From Portulaca oleracea (Eukaryota > Streptophyta > Magnoliopsida > Caryophyllales > Portulacaceae), in assembly GCA_029582165.1 (NCBI GenBank), contig CM055872.1, positions 44,960,695-45,024,694 on the forward strand: a stretch of 64,000 nucleotides of DNA, read 5' to 3'. Under the pieces are notes generated by a model. The model made no database searches. It was given only the letters and a program-made list of their open reading frames with translations, and was not told where the DNA came from. Each line of letters begins with the position of its first letter. The first letter of the stretch is position 1. The translations under genes and the position numbers were made by a program. Shown in pieces: positions 48,101 to 59,329 of the stretch.

Positions 48101-51052
48101 ATTTGACAAGCCACTCCATTTTTTTTACCAGTTTCCACTAGGAGGACATATATCAATATAATATAAATCTTTATCAAAGAAAAATACCTCATAACAGAAG
48201 GATATATGATACATTATATCATTTATTACAGCATCCAGGGCTGGAATAACAATCAAATAATAATAATCACTATGGCACACAATTTAAGACTTACCGGATT
48301 GTGCAACTCTTCACTCAGCCCAAAGTTTACAAGAATGGAGTTCACCAGCACGGTAAATTGACGAAGAATGAATGATCCCAATCCCACCTAGTAAAATAGA
48401 AGAAAAGTATAAGCTGCAACTCAAACACCAAGTCTTCCAAAGGAACAATAAAAGGTATTTACCAGTGAGCCATAAATTGTCAGATAAAAGATATTTTTGC
48501 GACCAGTGGGTAGCAGTTTCATTCCCTGTTCACAGAAAGATAAATATGAGATAAAAAGATCTATATATAAACAAAAGGGAAAAGTTATATAATCAGAAAC
48601 CAATTCTCATGTATAAATAAAGACAATTTACTCCCCATGTAAAACTTAATAAGTAATAGTCTCACTATTTCATATGCCACATATTTGAGCTGAGTGATGT
48701 AGTAACCAAGATCGATTGACAAGATATCTAAGCAATTTTCCTCTTTAAGTTGCTCAAGAAAGATGCTCAATTTATCCCAAATATTCAACATGGAAAGATC
48801 AGCCTGAACTTCAGATGAAAATGAAAATAGGTACCCACAAGGACACAATTCATTAACAACATCAGTAAGGGCATTTTCTCCGCAGGTAAGGTTGGGTTGG
48901 GTAAGAATAAGTTTGGGCCTAACTCCTACAAGGGGGCATGAGCAAATGAGTTGTGACATGGTTTTCTGAAAAAAATTCCTTGAGATAGGCTACCTTCTTC
49001 ACAAGCGCAACCAAAACGTTTTTCTTTGCAATGGAGCTAGTAGCCAGCATGTGACTAGAATCATTACTCATAATACGCTTACTAAAGGAATAAAAGGATG
49101 ATACCACACCAATTCAATAGCAACTGAGTAGGGGAAAAGCAGGGTATGAGAGTGCAAGTGGGAAGTTAAATTGAAGAGGAATTCAATACCTGAAAGAGCA
49201 GGATAATGACAACAAGGAGAATTCCAATGGCCATTGAACTGCTATAATAGAAAGGCACCCAATCACTAACAACGGGAGCAAGAAGTAACAGAACAACTCC
49301 AAAAGCAAGACATAGGAGACGCCAATGCTGGAATACTGCCATAAAGATGGAAACCAGTTAATGTGAAGAATGATAATACACCAAATGCAAAGGATAAGAA
49401 AAGTAGTAAAATTATACCAAAACCCCTTTAGGATAGCCTACTGATAGAGTGATAGGATAATTGGTTTACACAAAAGAGAGTAAGGTTCACTTGCCCATAG
49501 GCTCTGAGCGTGCTTAAGTGTTTAATAAAAGAATCAAAAGGGGGAGGAATTAAGGTCGACGAAGCCTCAAACCTTCTTCAACAGTAATTGTGACTGAGCC
49601 AGATACATCACCAATGAATTTCATATCAACATACTTCTCTTCATAGGGGGAAGTCATAGAGCTCCATAACCCCTTCTGAACTGATTTCCATTCATCCTTT
49701 TCACACTTACACAATCCGATTGAAACATTCCTGCAAAACCTTTCATCATCAGACAAACCCAAAGCTCTCCATGTTCCATACACATTTTTCCAAGAGCTGA
49801 AACAGAAAGTTCGAAAAAAAGAATTAAAATTGCACTGAAAATGAAATGTTTCACTTACCTATGCAAGCAGATCTGGATTCTACTATGTAACTTCTCAGGA
49901 ATGACAACAGAAGGTACCACTGTAAGACGAACAGAGCTAGCATAGCTCTCAAGTTTATGCCTCGAGACAGGAATAACATGAACACGCTCACATGATAATG
50001 GATCTTTAGAGCCTTTAGATGAAAGCCCAGGAAGGGGAACAGGTTTGATAGTGAGCACCGGTCTCTCCAAGTCAATATCTGGGATAAAGCCACAATCCAG
50101 TTCAGTCATACTCACGCAGATGTTAATAATATCATTGGGGAGACACAAATACTGAAATACATGAACAAAACACTCCATCAATGTGATTAATTTAGCAAAC
50201 ACTCCAACAAAACACCAAATGGATAAGAGAATAAGAGTTGAAAACAAAGCAAAACTGGACAATCTCCAAATGCCAGATCTTAAAATGCAAAAGAAATCAA
50301 CTCAAAACATGACAAATTTCGGAGAGTAACTCATAAGACTGCTACCAAGACCATCAAAATTCTCTGCCAGATTTCCCAAATAAGCAATGCGGAAGTTCAA
50401 GTGTTTGACACGGCTAAAGGCAGGAGATGGCAGAAATTCAACTAGCCAAAAAAGGGCAAATCCCAGCATAAACTTCAAACCAGACTCCAGAGCTCTCAAA
50501 CAAGACTTAAAAAGTTAGGCATAGTGCATACACAGCTATATATCACTGGTTTCACTTTTGCATGATTACTAACGAATATCACTGCTCTCGCTTTTGCATT
50601 GTTATTACCGTCTACTTCTGGGAAGTCATTATTAATGGAGAGAACATTCCCTTAGCATGGAATAAAAGTGCAGAACGTGAATATCCACCAGCATAATTAC
50701 AGAAAATTTAGCACCTTAACCCCCCCCCCCCCCCAACCCACCCCAAAAAAAAAATTTAAAAAAAAAACACTCTTTAACGGAAGAAAGTTGCTTTGTTATT
50801 GGTCCAATTAGGCCGATACCCCAGGAAGCATAAAATTGCAAAATACGAGCATAAAACAGCACTAGCAGTGTTGATGTGTTGTTGCACTTTTCCAGCAATG
50901 TTTAACTTGATTTCAATCAATCAAAATAACAAATGAAGAATGAGAGACATTGAAAGAAAACCAAACATACCTTGGATTGCGTAGACAAAAGTGAAACAAG
51001 AGCAGATTGTAACAAGCAGTGTCAGAAAGAAGAGACGATTGGAGAACGCCAT
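39157..51052 (-). CDS. NEMP: Nuclear envelope integral membrane protein (NEMP/TMEM194, DUF2215), 10 exons
   Basis: Family members are inner-nuclear-membrane proteins; animal NEMP1 binds Ran and supports nuclear envelope stiffness and fertility (established for animals). Exons, 5' to 3': 51052-50971, 50078-49859, 49730-49573, 49335-49190, 48525-48463, 48387-48295, 41160-40999, 40520-40435, 39702-39566, 39482-39157. They total 1473 bp, 490 aa, phases consistent. A signal peptide (MAFSNRLFFLTLLVTICSCF) is followed by a lumenal beta-rich domain with CERVHVIPVSRHKLESYASS and LCKCEKDEWKSVQKGLW. About six hydrophobic segments follow (residues about 157-335), including FYYSSSMAIGILLVV, GMKLLPTGRKN (from 203), VSIFLIVFIVLAGAALG and LVLSWIMCSLITRML. 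The tail (338-490) is basic then acidic, with SKKEWEEWTRESTREAMQGL. Intron 6 (41161-48294) is 7.1 kb and full of repeats. Confidence 0.92.
43572..43700 (+). mobile_element. Possible SINE (tRNA-like A and B box)
   Basis: TAGCCCAGCCGA (43572-43583) resembles a pol III A box, and GGTTCAGAGCC (43616-43626) matches the GGTTCRANNCC B box except for one position (G for A/R spacing). Start-to-start spacing is 44 bp, near that of plant SINEs. A T-rich tail follows. No target duplication was found, so this is tentative. It lies in NEMP intron 6. Confidence 0.25.
44105..44400. mobile_element. Fold-back element 1 in NEMP intron 6
   Basis: A 30 bp end word (GGTCCCTACTTTCAGCCTTT) is tandemly doubled at the left (about 44119-44179) and appears inverted at the right end (AAAGCTGAAAGTAGGGGCC, about 44382-44400). 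Nearer the centre, GTGGGATGCCCCCGAGTCAA is inverted as TTGACTCAGAGGTGTCCCAC. An inner pair (ACTCGGTGGAAATCTGACGT and ACGTCAAATTTCC) continues the stem. There is no ORF. Confidence 0.7.
44401..45025. mobile_element. MITE-like element with GAAGCA termini (second copy)
   Basis: Starts CTATGAAGCACGGACAC and ends GTCCGAGTCTATGCTTCTTA, with inverted termini. Dense GGATACGTGTCGGACACG-type words sit near both ends and an AT-rich core lies between. Same family as 27754-28562. It directly adjoins fold-back element 1. Confidence 0.6.
45405..45715. mobile_element. Fold-back element 2 in NEMP intron 6
   Basis: The left arm starts GGATTCTAATAATCCATACT and the right arm ends AGGATTATTAGGATCCAATT, which is its inverse. 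Internal inverted pairs include TGGTGGCCCC with GGGACCACCA, GACACCACCGAGTCA with TGACTCGGTGGTGCC, and GGGAAGCTAAC with TCAGCTTTCC. A nearly complete hairpin of about 310 bp without an ORF. Confidence 0.75.
45965..46375 (+). pseudogene. RTE-type LINE reverse transcriptase fragment
   Basis: The plus strand reads RKRRKDLHMVFIDLEKAYDR and VPREVMWECSEAKGV, then IRDMYHNVTTSVQTTVG, GLHQGSMLSPFLFTVV and DELTKEIQDEL. A stop follows, then WYILFADDIVLIDESRERLN in the same frame. The FIDLEKAYDRVPR and LHQGSxLSP wording is typical of RTE-clade plant elements rather than the L1-type LINEs elsewhere in this window. Only RT motifs of about 130 residues remain, in NEMP intron 6. Confidence 0.85.
46440..46815. 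mobile_element. Fold-back element 3 in NEMP intron 6
   Basis: GAAAAATTGGATTATAATAA at the left is matched in inverted form by ATTTGAATCCAATTATCATA at the right. Inner words include ATGCCACCGAGTTGCTTAAA against TTTAAGCAACTTGGGGGGC. The core carries GGCTCGGTGAC, related to the CACCGAGTCA core of elements 1 and 2. Confidence 0.6.
47887..48115. repeat. TTACCAAAA-rich fold-back repeat (second copy)
   Basis: AAATTCATGGGTAAATCTGA at the left is inverted as TTTTTACCCATGAATTTGAC at the right, so the unit is bounded by inverted repeats. The interior is iterated TTACCAAAATTTACC and shares TTTTGATATATTTGCGTAAA-type sequence with 2493-2615. Confidence 0.7.
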
Positions 51053-52303
51053 TCCTTCGTCCCGTGATGCCACTCAGTTCTCGGGCATTCCTCTCTCGAG
51101 CTTAAACCCTATTATCACCAGCTTCACAATCAAACATTCAGCTCCACGATCAAAACTCACATATTCACACTACTCCAAAGCTTCTTAGAAATTTCACCCC
51201 AAAACAAGTAGCACCAATTAGCAACACAGACAAACAAAGACAGACCAGAGCCAACAAAGTCCTCGAAAGTTTCGGTGGAGCCTTGAATCTTTACCCAAGA
51301 AAACCCTAATTTAGCAACAAAAAAAAAAGTTGAACAAAATATGTAATTGAACAGAAACCCTAAATAGAAATTTGGGGAAGAAGTCTTACATGCAAATAAT
51401 CGATATTGAGGTTTCAGAGAAAGAAGGTTGTCGCTGAAGAAGCGGAAGTGGCTTCGCCGGAAAGAAGCCACGCAGTTGCGGTGGGCCGATGGAGGGAACA
51501 AAAGAAGAGAATTTAAATCGCTGGGTGAAATTTATATGAAAAGGAAAAAAAATTATAAAAAAAAATAGCTCCTTCAGCGTGTTCATCTTTTTTCGCAAAG
51601 ACTTAAGCCGTAAGTTATTACCCCATCCGTTCCATATTAATTATCCAGAGGCGTCATTAATTTCTCAATATACAATGTTCTAATATACGAAAGTATATCA
51701 TTAGATTCATAACGAGAATTACTATTATAAGAATATAATGTTGTAACTTTTTGATAAAATATACTATAAAAAATTCTTAATCAAAGACAATATTTTGGAC
51801 AATTAATATGGAACGGAGGGAATACTTCACTAGAATCACTTGATATTTGATTGATAATTTCTTACATATTATTCTTTCCGTTTTTATTTATGTGTCATTT
51901 AAAAAGTTATGTTGAAAGCTTTGACCGTTAATATATTAATTTATATAATAATTTATCAAAAAAAATTGATGTTGTTAGATTCGTAATAAAAATACTATTA
52001 GAAAAATGTAATATTATCTTTTTATAAAAATCTTATATGAGAAAATATTGATTAAACATTGATCCTGAAAAGCGTAAATGACAAATAAAAAAGGGGTATT
52101 ATATTAATAATTGCAATATTATACTTTTATTATAGTATTTTTTTGTTTTGAATCTAATGGTAATATTCTTACAAAACAAGTCATTTTATATATTGATAAA
52201 CTAGACTCATAAATTAAAATTTTCCAACTTGTAGGTCATGAAAAGCTTAAGTATTTAGTGAAAAATAAATTCGGGAAGTTGACCTAGTTTCAAAATGAAT
52301 AGT
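51053..52303. other. Upstream region of NEMP and AT-rich intergenic DNA
   Basis: To about 51550 the sequence is GC-richer and probably holds the NEMP 5' leader and promoter on the minus strand. From there to the copia element it is AT-rich. Two words recur as GTCATTTA-like and ACGGAGGG-like sequence near 51640-51820 and 51880-52080, suggesting decayed MITEs. I see no gene. Confidence 0.4.
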
Positions 52304-52531
52304 TGTCCAAAAAAACATTGCGGAACTTAAAAGATTTTTCAGTGCTAACTCTATGCATTGATTATTGTCGGAGGAAACAGAGTGAAAGGTATAGAACAAT
52401 GGTTATCTTACTAAAGATATCGCTAAGAGTCATGGACGAACTCACTTTCCTTAATACTCTTTATTATATCGTAAATGTTCGAAGAGATAAAACTTAGCAC
52501 TTAACAAACTCAAGAAGACCTCTGGAACCCG

Positions 52532-54286
52532 ATGGAGAGAGAAGGGGAGAGGACGGGACGAAGGCTTGAAGTAGGGGTGTTCATCGGTTCAAAACCAAAC
52601 CAAACCGGGCCGAACCGAATAAATCGAAAATCGAATAAGGTGTAAAGTCCAAACCGAAAACCGAACCGAATAAAAATCGGTTCGGTTTGGACCGGTTCAA
52701 TTCGATTCGGTACTCGGTTTATTCGGTTCAAAACCGAATAATGCAAACCCCTAGCATAAAGAATGGGGAAATCGCCGGACTGGAAGATCAAGATTCCCAA
52801 CCATCTTCATTGGAAATTTGCCGAAAACCTTGGACAAGTTTGGCCTCTCGGGTATTGTTAGCAGACATGCAAAGGTAAAGTCTTCAACCATCATCTTTAA
52901 GAGAAATTCAGCAGCAAATTTTGGTTTTGTTCAACTATGGAGTATAAGTGATGCTGAGAACTGCATCTATCGTCTTCATAAGAAGTGGATTAGGGGTCTA
53001 AGAGTGATTGCAGATTGGGCCAATGTGAATGATAGTCGAAAGAATAGTAAATCTGTCTAGGTTCCCAAAAAAACCTCTTCATCTTCAAGTGAAAGTGAAA
53101 AAACAAATCACTCATCTTCTGGTGAAAAATCGAAGCTTCAAAACTTTCGAATTCGAGGTGAGGAGAATGCTGAGTTTGTTGAATGGCTTCAAAGAAGTTT
53201 GGTTTGTACTTCGGATTTTCCCAGAGATCTCGATGCCCTTGCATCGATGATTAAAGACAACTTTGGTCCATTTTCGAAAATTACGGCTCTAAGTGGGTTC
53301 AAGTTCCTGCTTACATTTTCATCTAAACAGGAAATGGATGAAGCGTTAGCAGATCCAAGAGAGCTCACTGATTGGTTTACTGACATCAAACCCTGGTCAA
53401 GATATGAATCTGCAGATTCACGAAGGGTTTGGGTTGACATCTTAGGAGTGCCTCCTCATGGATGGAAGTGGAGCAACTTCCAAAAATGTGTACAGCCATG
53501 GGGTAAACTTTTGTCTCTGGATAGATGCATTGCTTCTACTAACCAATTTGAAGTAATGAGAGGCCTCATTCAATCAAACGTATTTCGGAAAATCGATGGT
53601 GAAGTTCTTCTTGACATTAACAACTGCTCATTCAGAATCTTTGTGAGAGAAATTAACTCCCATCTTATTCCTCCCTCTATTGTTCATGATCCACGCTTTG
53701 ATGAGACAACTTCAACTGGTCATTCTAGTGATAATGAATCTAGTGATGGCGATTTAGATGCACATCATAGCTTCGATGTTGTGCCTGAATCCCCTGCATT
53801 GTCTGCTAGGATTGTACCCAAAATCTCGCTAGTAATCAGGCAGGTCTTCGCGAGGAGGAGGTGATTATACAAGAAACAGGTATAGGTTCTGAAGAGGCCA
53901 TCAATTTGTCCCTAGCCGTTGTGCCAGTTACCAATGATGAGCAGCTAATAAATGTGACTGCTGCATTGGGAAGCAACGCTGCATTTGGGTTGGAAAAATC
54001 AGTTGAAATTGTAAATGAACCCATTCACCATCTGGAAGGTGAAGCAAATTCTCATCAGAAACGAGATTGTCTTCCCAATGATCAAGCTTTTGATGATAAC
54101 ATCTCACTCTCTTCTAGCAACGAGTCTATTATGAATGCTAGGATTCTCATTGCTGAGAAAGCAATTGAATTTGGTTTAAGGAGCGGTTTTATGCGTGCAA
54201 AAAAACATATCGATCCCAAAAAGCATTTTGAAAAAAATCTCTCTATAAGAAGAAGAAAGATGAAGAAAAAAGTCAAAAGAAAGTGA
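52532..54286 (+). pseudogene. LINE ORF1 with RRM, split by a MITE and frameshifted
   Basis: The start MEREGERTGRRLE (52532) is cut by a MITE at 52572. Coding resumes with FPTIFIGNLPKTLDKFGLSG (about 52797), an RRM RNP2-like strand. NSAANFGFVQLW is the RNP1-like part. The RRM ends at IADWANVNDS, and a stop (TAG) follows at about 53058. The next block (from about 53060) has a Ser/Glu linker, then a DUF4283-like domain (SGFKFLLTFSSKQEMDEALA, RRVWVDILGVPPHGWKWSNF). After a frameshift near 53862 it ends in a highly basic tail (IRRRKMKKKVKRK). RRM-bearing ORF1 proteins are known from plant LINEs of the BNR type. Confidence 0.85.
52572..52753. mobile_element. hAT-like MITE (182 bp) inside LINE ORF1
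   Basis: Termini TAGGGGTGTTCA and the complement of TGCAAACCCCTA form inverted repeats with the TAGGG start usual for hAT. It is flanked by GCTTGAAG (52564-52571) and GCATAAAG (52754-52761), 6 of 8 identical, consistent with an 8 bp target duplication that has since diverged. The interior is iterated ACCGAA/TTCGGT words able to form a long hairpin. Confidence 0.8.
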
Positions 54287-57056
54287 TAGGAGGAAAAGGA
54301 AAGTCTCAGCTTCTTTATCTTCGCCTTCTTCTGAAAGTAAGTCTTTTTGATTTTGCGGATTGGTATAATGATTGTGTGGGGCATAGATGATAAGGGGAAG
54401 AAGAAGTTTGTTAAGTCCGATTCTTGCTGGATTGTGTGGTTGCTGGTCTGGTGTTGTTTCTCCGTCAACCTTTTGTAATGGGTATTTCTGAGTTATTGTA
54501 CTGATGCTACTGTGTCTTCTCGGGGTTGTGTTGTTGCTGTGGCTGTTCCTTTCTAACTGGGGTTGTCTGATTCTGTTGGAGTTGTGTGTTGATTGCAAGT
54601 TCAATCTTGTGAAGTGGTTTCAAACATTCAGTCAGATCAGTAATATGATCTTTTGTGTGAATTTTGTTTTGGAAACTTTTCCTCTGGTTTGGACACTGTG
54701 GCTGATGCTACAAAATCATTGTTGGGTGCATTTCCGATGTCTTCCATTGAAGGAGATCATTTCTCTGAAATGCATTCAATTTTTCTACACATTATTGTCA
54801 CCTATGCATCTCTTCAGCTGTTTTGGTTAATGTACCATAACAAACTGAGGCAAATCTTCTACTGTGCATCTTGTTTCACTATGAGATGGTCCATATGACA
54901 TCTTTGAAGTGTTGTCCTCTTCAATCAAATGGGGAGCAGTGTAAAGTAAGTGTTGCAAAATGTCAATTTTAGGGCCTGAAGTTAAGTTTTCCAACCAGCT
55001 TATTGGTAGAATGTAGTATGATGTTGAGGTGGGCTTGTGATCAATGGTGTGCTTCAGTCTGCTGGTGATTTGGTCTGACTGTGATTATATCTTTCTTCTG
55101 TGGTGGTCAGTGGGCTGTTCTAAGGAGTCATATTCTAATGCACTGCTGCTGATGCCTTTTACTGCTAGATGGGGCAGTTCACCTGGTGGGATACTCTCAG
55201 TGATGTTTCAGCAGTAGTCTCAGGCGGCAGCTGATGTTTTGGTGCTGTTGCAGCATCATTTTCAAGGTTCGTTTTAAAGATGGTTGTAGTTCTTTGGATA
55301 TGAAATCATGATAAGGAACATCAATCATGATTGGTTCGTAATGAGCTTCACGATTGGTTCTGCTTGATTTCCAGGAGGAAGACTTTGGTTTGGTGGGTTT
55401 CTATTGTGATTGGGCATTTAACCATTATAGTTCCATCACTTTTCTTTTTCAGTAGGTTTATATGTGCGGATAGTATAAAATTGGTAATTGTGGTTGTACC
55501 ATTTATTTTGCTGCTCTGGTGCCAAAACTCTTGGATGTTGTTTCTCGGGGTGTAGCATGTTGGCTGATGTTGTCCGACTTCTGTCGTGCTTGGTGAATAA
55601 AAGGGTCTTCTGACCGTTACTTATCAAAAAAAAAAACCTTGTTACTCACTTGATACACTGAAATATAGTTGCAATCTAGATAAGAATGAGAGGTTTTGAT
55701 AAGATGAAGAATGATCTAAATGGCAAGCAAATGACTCCTATTTATAAGAGTCCCTCAACACACCCGACTTGGTCAAGGACTTTATTAGGGTCATCAATCA
55801 GAATCATGACCTTCAATTGACCACATGTCATATGTTAAATATAGTTGTTGAAATCAAATAACTTGTGTTAGATTGAGATTACACAAAATCGGATCATGGC
55901 ATCAAATAAAACCCTGGGCACTGACACATATCCTGTCCGGGATGAACAACCGTGTCATGGGTGACACGGTCCGTTCCGCTTACAGCACGGTTCATGTCAA
56001 GTCTGTGAGCCTTATTCTTGCTCTTTGGACCATGACACGACTCGTATCATTCTAGTTTGTCCATGTTCATCATATTACTTACTTTTAACTTATATATGAT
56101 CCTTAAACTTGTATTGCATGATTCTCACGTGTTTTATGATCCTCTTATACTCTTGAAATAACCTCAACAATCCTCCGCCATTTCAACGGTATGGTAAATA
56201 CCCTTGAAATTAACTTGGATTCTTACATATGGGTTAACACTCCCGCCATTTGAAATAACCTTAGCTTGTAATCTCCCGAGAAAAACACAAAGTATATGCC
56301 TATTGAAAGTAGATTACTTTTTGAACTTTCAATTAGTGTATATGATTGACCTGAAATAAAAAAAGTAGGCAAGACTTTGAACTTTGTATTCATATCGATC
56401 AACTACACTCATAACACTCATAACACACATATATCCTTTATCTTAAGTGTTAAATAATGACACTATTATCCATCTTTATGTCCTTATCCTTAGTGAGTGT
56501 TTCAGAACTTTAGCCTCAAGTTCCTTTTAGCTACCACACATCTTACATGTATAGGTTGTCTTTGTATTTACTACCTCTATAATTAGGCTTCCACAAAGTT
56601 TGTTACGAGTGTCACTAATTTTGAGAACTACATACTCATTTGAACTTTAAAATTTGTCCTTGTACCAATTGTAAAGTTGAGTCACTATTGTGAGCAGTAG
56701 AGACTTGGGCTACACTTAGTATATGTTTGGCCAAGCTCTTTTAGAGCTTTTAGGTAGGAGAAATAGAAATTATACCAAACATATAAATATTACAAAATAA
56801 CTTCCAAATCTTTAGGAGCTAATAATAGCTCCCATAAGGAAAAAAGATGAAGCTAAGATTTTGGAATTCTCATTCTTGACTTCTCGGGGAGCTGAGGATT
56901 GATTTAATGAAATTATTTCATTTCCAATATTAACCCTGATCTTTTCCTTTTATACCAAAAGAAGACATATATATACAACACATAAATCGTTCTAACAGTA
57001 CCCAAAACCCTTTTCAATCGCATCTTCTCCCTCCTCTCTATTGCACTTTGATAGCC

Positions 57057-59049
57057 ATGGAAAAAAACTCAGCAAGTGACTCCATGACTCGAATATCAAC
57101 GATTCCAGTTCTATCAAGTAATCGAGGTCCACAGCAAGCTCCATTTCGACCACCACAAAGGTCTCAGCAAGCTCCATTCCGACCACCACAAAGGTCTCCA
57201 CAATTTGAAATTGACAAGGTAACCATGATTCCACTTTCAACAACCTAAATTTTAAAAAAAAAAAATTACAATTCAACTACTAATTCGAATATTGTTATAT
57301 TTTTATGATCAAGGGCAAAAGGAAATTTTCGGGTCATCTTCCTACTCCACAATCACTGCAACCAACTAGTTTGGCTCAAAAGGTAAATTTTTTGTACTAT
57401 AAAAATTTGCAATTAGTCAAGCATGGATATAGTTTAGCCCAAAACGGATTTAAAACATAATTTTGCAGTATGTCATCTTCGTGTTCTTCTATTTACAACC
57501 CAACTACAATGGGACTCAATTGAGAGGAAAATAAACAGAACCTACATAAAATTTATGATGAATTAACACATTATTTAAGCAATTAGTCACATTAATTTTT
57601 GTTAAAACCCGTTTGAATTTGGTATAAATTAAATTGCATAAAAGGAGTAAAAAATATCAGATAATAGGTGAGATAGGGAGTGAGGAAGCACCCATAGAAT
57701 TTCTTCAGAAGCGTTGGGTAGAGAGAGAAATTTGAAGTTCATCCTAACATGCAAATTAAAGATGGGTGGTGGCCGGTGGGTAAAGCCATTCAATTTTGAG
57801 TGAGAGACTAGTGTGAAAAAAGCCTCTGACATTGGTATTAAATGGGAATGGAAAAGAAGAGGTGGGTAGGTTGTAGAATAGTCTAGAATAGGTGGGTGGT
57901 GGGAATACACGTAGGGTATGGGTGGGATTTTTTTAAGGAAAATTTATTATATTTTTTGTTTGGTTTTTATGTGTATTGTTATTCTGATTGTACATGGTAT
58001 GTGATAATTTGTACATATTTTTGGTAGTGTTGATTAATATTATGAATAAATATGTTCAGTTAATTGAAGTTAAGAAAGAAAAAGCACATTGGGATGAAGA
58101 GACGACTAGGATATTTTGTGAAATTTGTGTTGATGCAGTCCATGGAGGATTTAGGCCAAATACTCATCTCAACAAAGCAGGATGGGATTATGTCATTAAT
58201 AAATTTCATCAAAAGACAGGAAAGATATATGATCAAAAACAGCTGAAAAATAAATGAGAAAAATTGAAAAATTGAATATACATCGTGGAAGTCATTACAA
58301 AAGGAGAACGGTTTAGGTTGGGATCATAATAAAGGCACAATTGCTGCAGATGACGAATGGTACGATGGAAGGGAACAGGTGTGTATACATTTTAAGTGAT
58401 CTATTAAAAAATTAGAGAAAAATACATTTAATTCTAACTATGTATGCTCATAAACTGGTGTAGGTAGAAGAGTTTCGTGACGGTGGAATAAAAAACGAGA
58501 ATGAACTAGAGATAATGTTCTCTAAAACGTATGTAAACAGATGATATTGCTTGGAATCCATACCCGGTGGATGGATCAGAGAGCGAACCTACTTTAACAG
58601 AGAATGCATGTGAGGACAACAACTTACATGACAATATAGACATTGAGGACATTACTTTAACCAATGATGCAATTCATACACAAGAATAACAAGTCTCACT
58701 CCTTGAAAACAAGAAGAAAAAAGAAAGTCCTTTGGTAGAAGCCAATAAAAATAGCAAAAAATGGAGCAAATCTAAAGCAGGGACTGCATCAGGTATGCGA
58801 CATGATGTAAGTCGTATTGCTGAGGCAATCGATAATTACTCTAAGTCAAGTGCAGTAATTACTACAAGAAGGGTCGATCTTCCCGGTTGCAGTATTGCCG
58901 AATGCTTGAAGTTGTTGGGTACTATTTCAGGAGTCGAAGTTGGGAGTGACTTGTATATGTTAGGAACTCGCTTATTTGTAAAGCGAGAATATAGAGAGAT
59001 ATTTTATGCTTTACCTGACAATGATGTTCGTCTTGTTTGGCTTAACTAG
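57057..59049 (+). pseudogene. Harbinger ORF1: MYB/SANT-like DNA-binding protein, damaged
   Basis: In PIF/Harbinger elements this protein partners the transposase in binding and nuclear import. Proposed exons: 57057-57218 (MEKNSASDSMTRIS, with QQAPFRPPQRS twice), 57314-57382 (GKRKFSGHLPTPQ), and from 58060 (KKEKAHWDEETTRIFCEICV, then NTHLNKAGWDYVINKF). At 58255 a TGA replaces the Trp expected in LKNKWEKL. The frame shifts before WKSLQKENGLGWDHNKGT (about 58290). Further coding after an intron reaches LPGCSIAECLKLLGT and VRLVWLN (58732-59049). Splices are inferred from sequence and phase. Confidence 0.75.
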
Positions 59050-59329
59050 GAGCATGCAAGGGATAAAAAGTAGATAACAGTCAAATTCAGGAATTTCAAA
59101 TTAGTCCTTTTGTTTGAGTTATTTTTAGTACTTTAACTTAGGCTTACGCTTTATTTTCTAGCAAATAGATATTAATAAAAAAAAACCATTATATTTTAAT
59201 ATTATCATACATTTGACATTTAACTTGTCTTTATGCAACGTCGATGATAAATATGAATTGCATTTTATAGTTTTACATAGTTTTATTACCAGGTTAATGG
59301 CAGTGGAAATCATTATGACGATTTACAAG

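Larger units (their letters stand above)
52515..55636 (+). mobile_element. LINE with RRM/DUF4283 ORF1 and no ORF2, inserted in the copia LTR
   Basis: Begins close to AGACCTCTGG (52515) and ends in poly(A) at 55626-55636. Copia sequence resumes on both sides. ORF1 fills 52532-54286. The remaining 1.35 kb (54290-55625) is T/G-rich UTR-like sequence with no endonuclease, RT or RNase H motif in any frame. A short MIVWGIDDKGKKKFVKSDS at 54368 could be a remnant of an ORF2 start. Total length is 3.1 kb, against about 5.3 kb for the intact-length LINE at 12-17 kb. Confidence 0.75.

Noticed and set aside
50143..50262. Extending the second NEMP exon upstream using the longer open frame (YLCLPNDIINICVSMTELDC)
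   Set aside because: The upstream acceptor needs phase 0 while exon 1 ends in phase 1. The acceptor TTATCCCAG|ATATTG at 50078 restores the frame directly.
52510..52800. Minus-strand ORF of 96 aa rich in R, F and G
   Set aside because: It is a translation of the ACCGAA/TTCGGT hairpin of the hAT-like MITE, not a gene.
54504..54898. Small ORFs in the 3' part of the ORF1-only LINE, considered as an ORF2 remnant
   Set aside because: No endonuclease, RT or RNase H motif in any frame; sequence looks like a T/G-rich UTR.
57629..57910. Minus-strand ORF of 93 aa
   Set aside because: Lies in the inferred intron 2 of Harbinger ORF1 on the opposite strand; pyrimidine-rich low complexity without a family.
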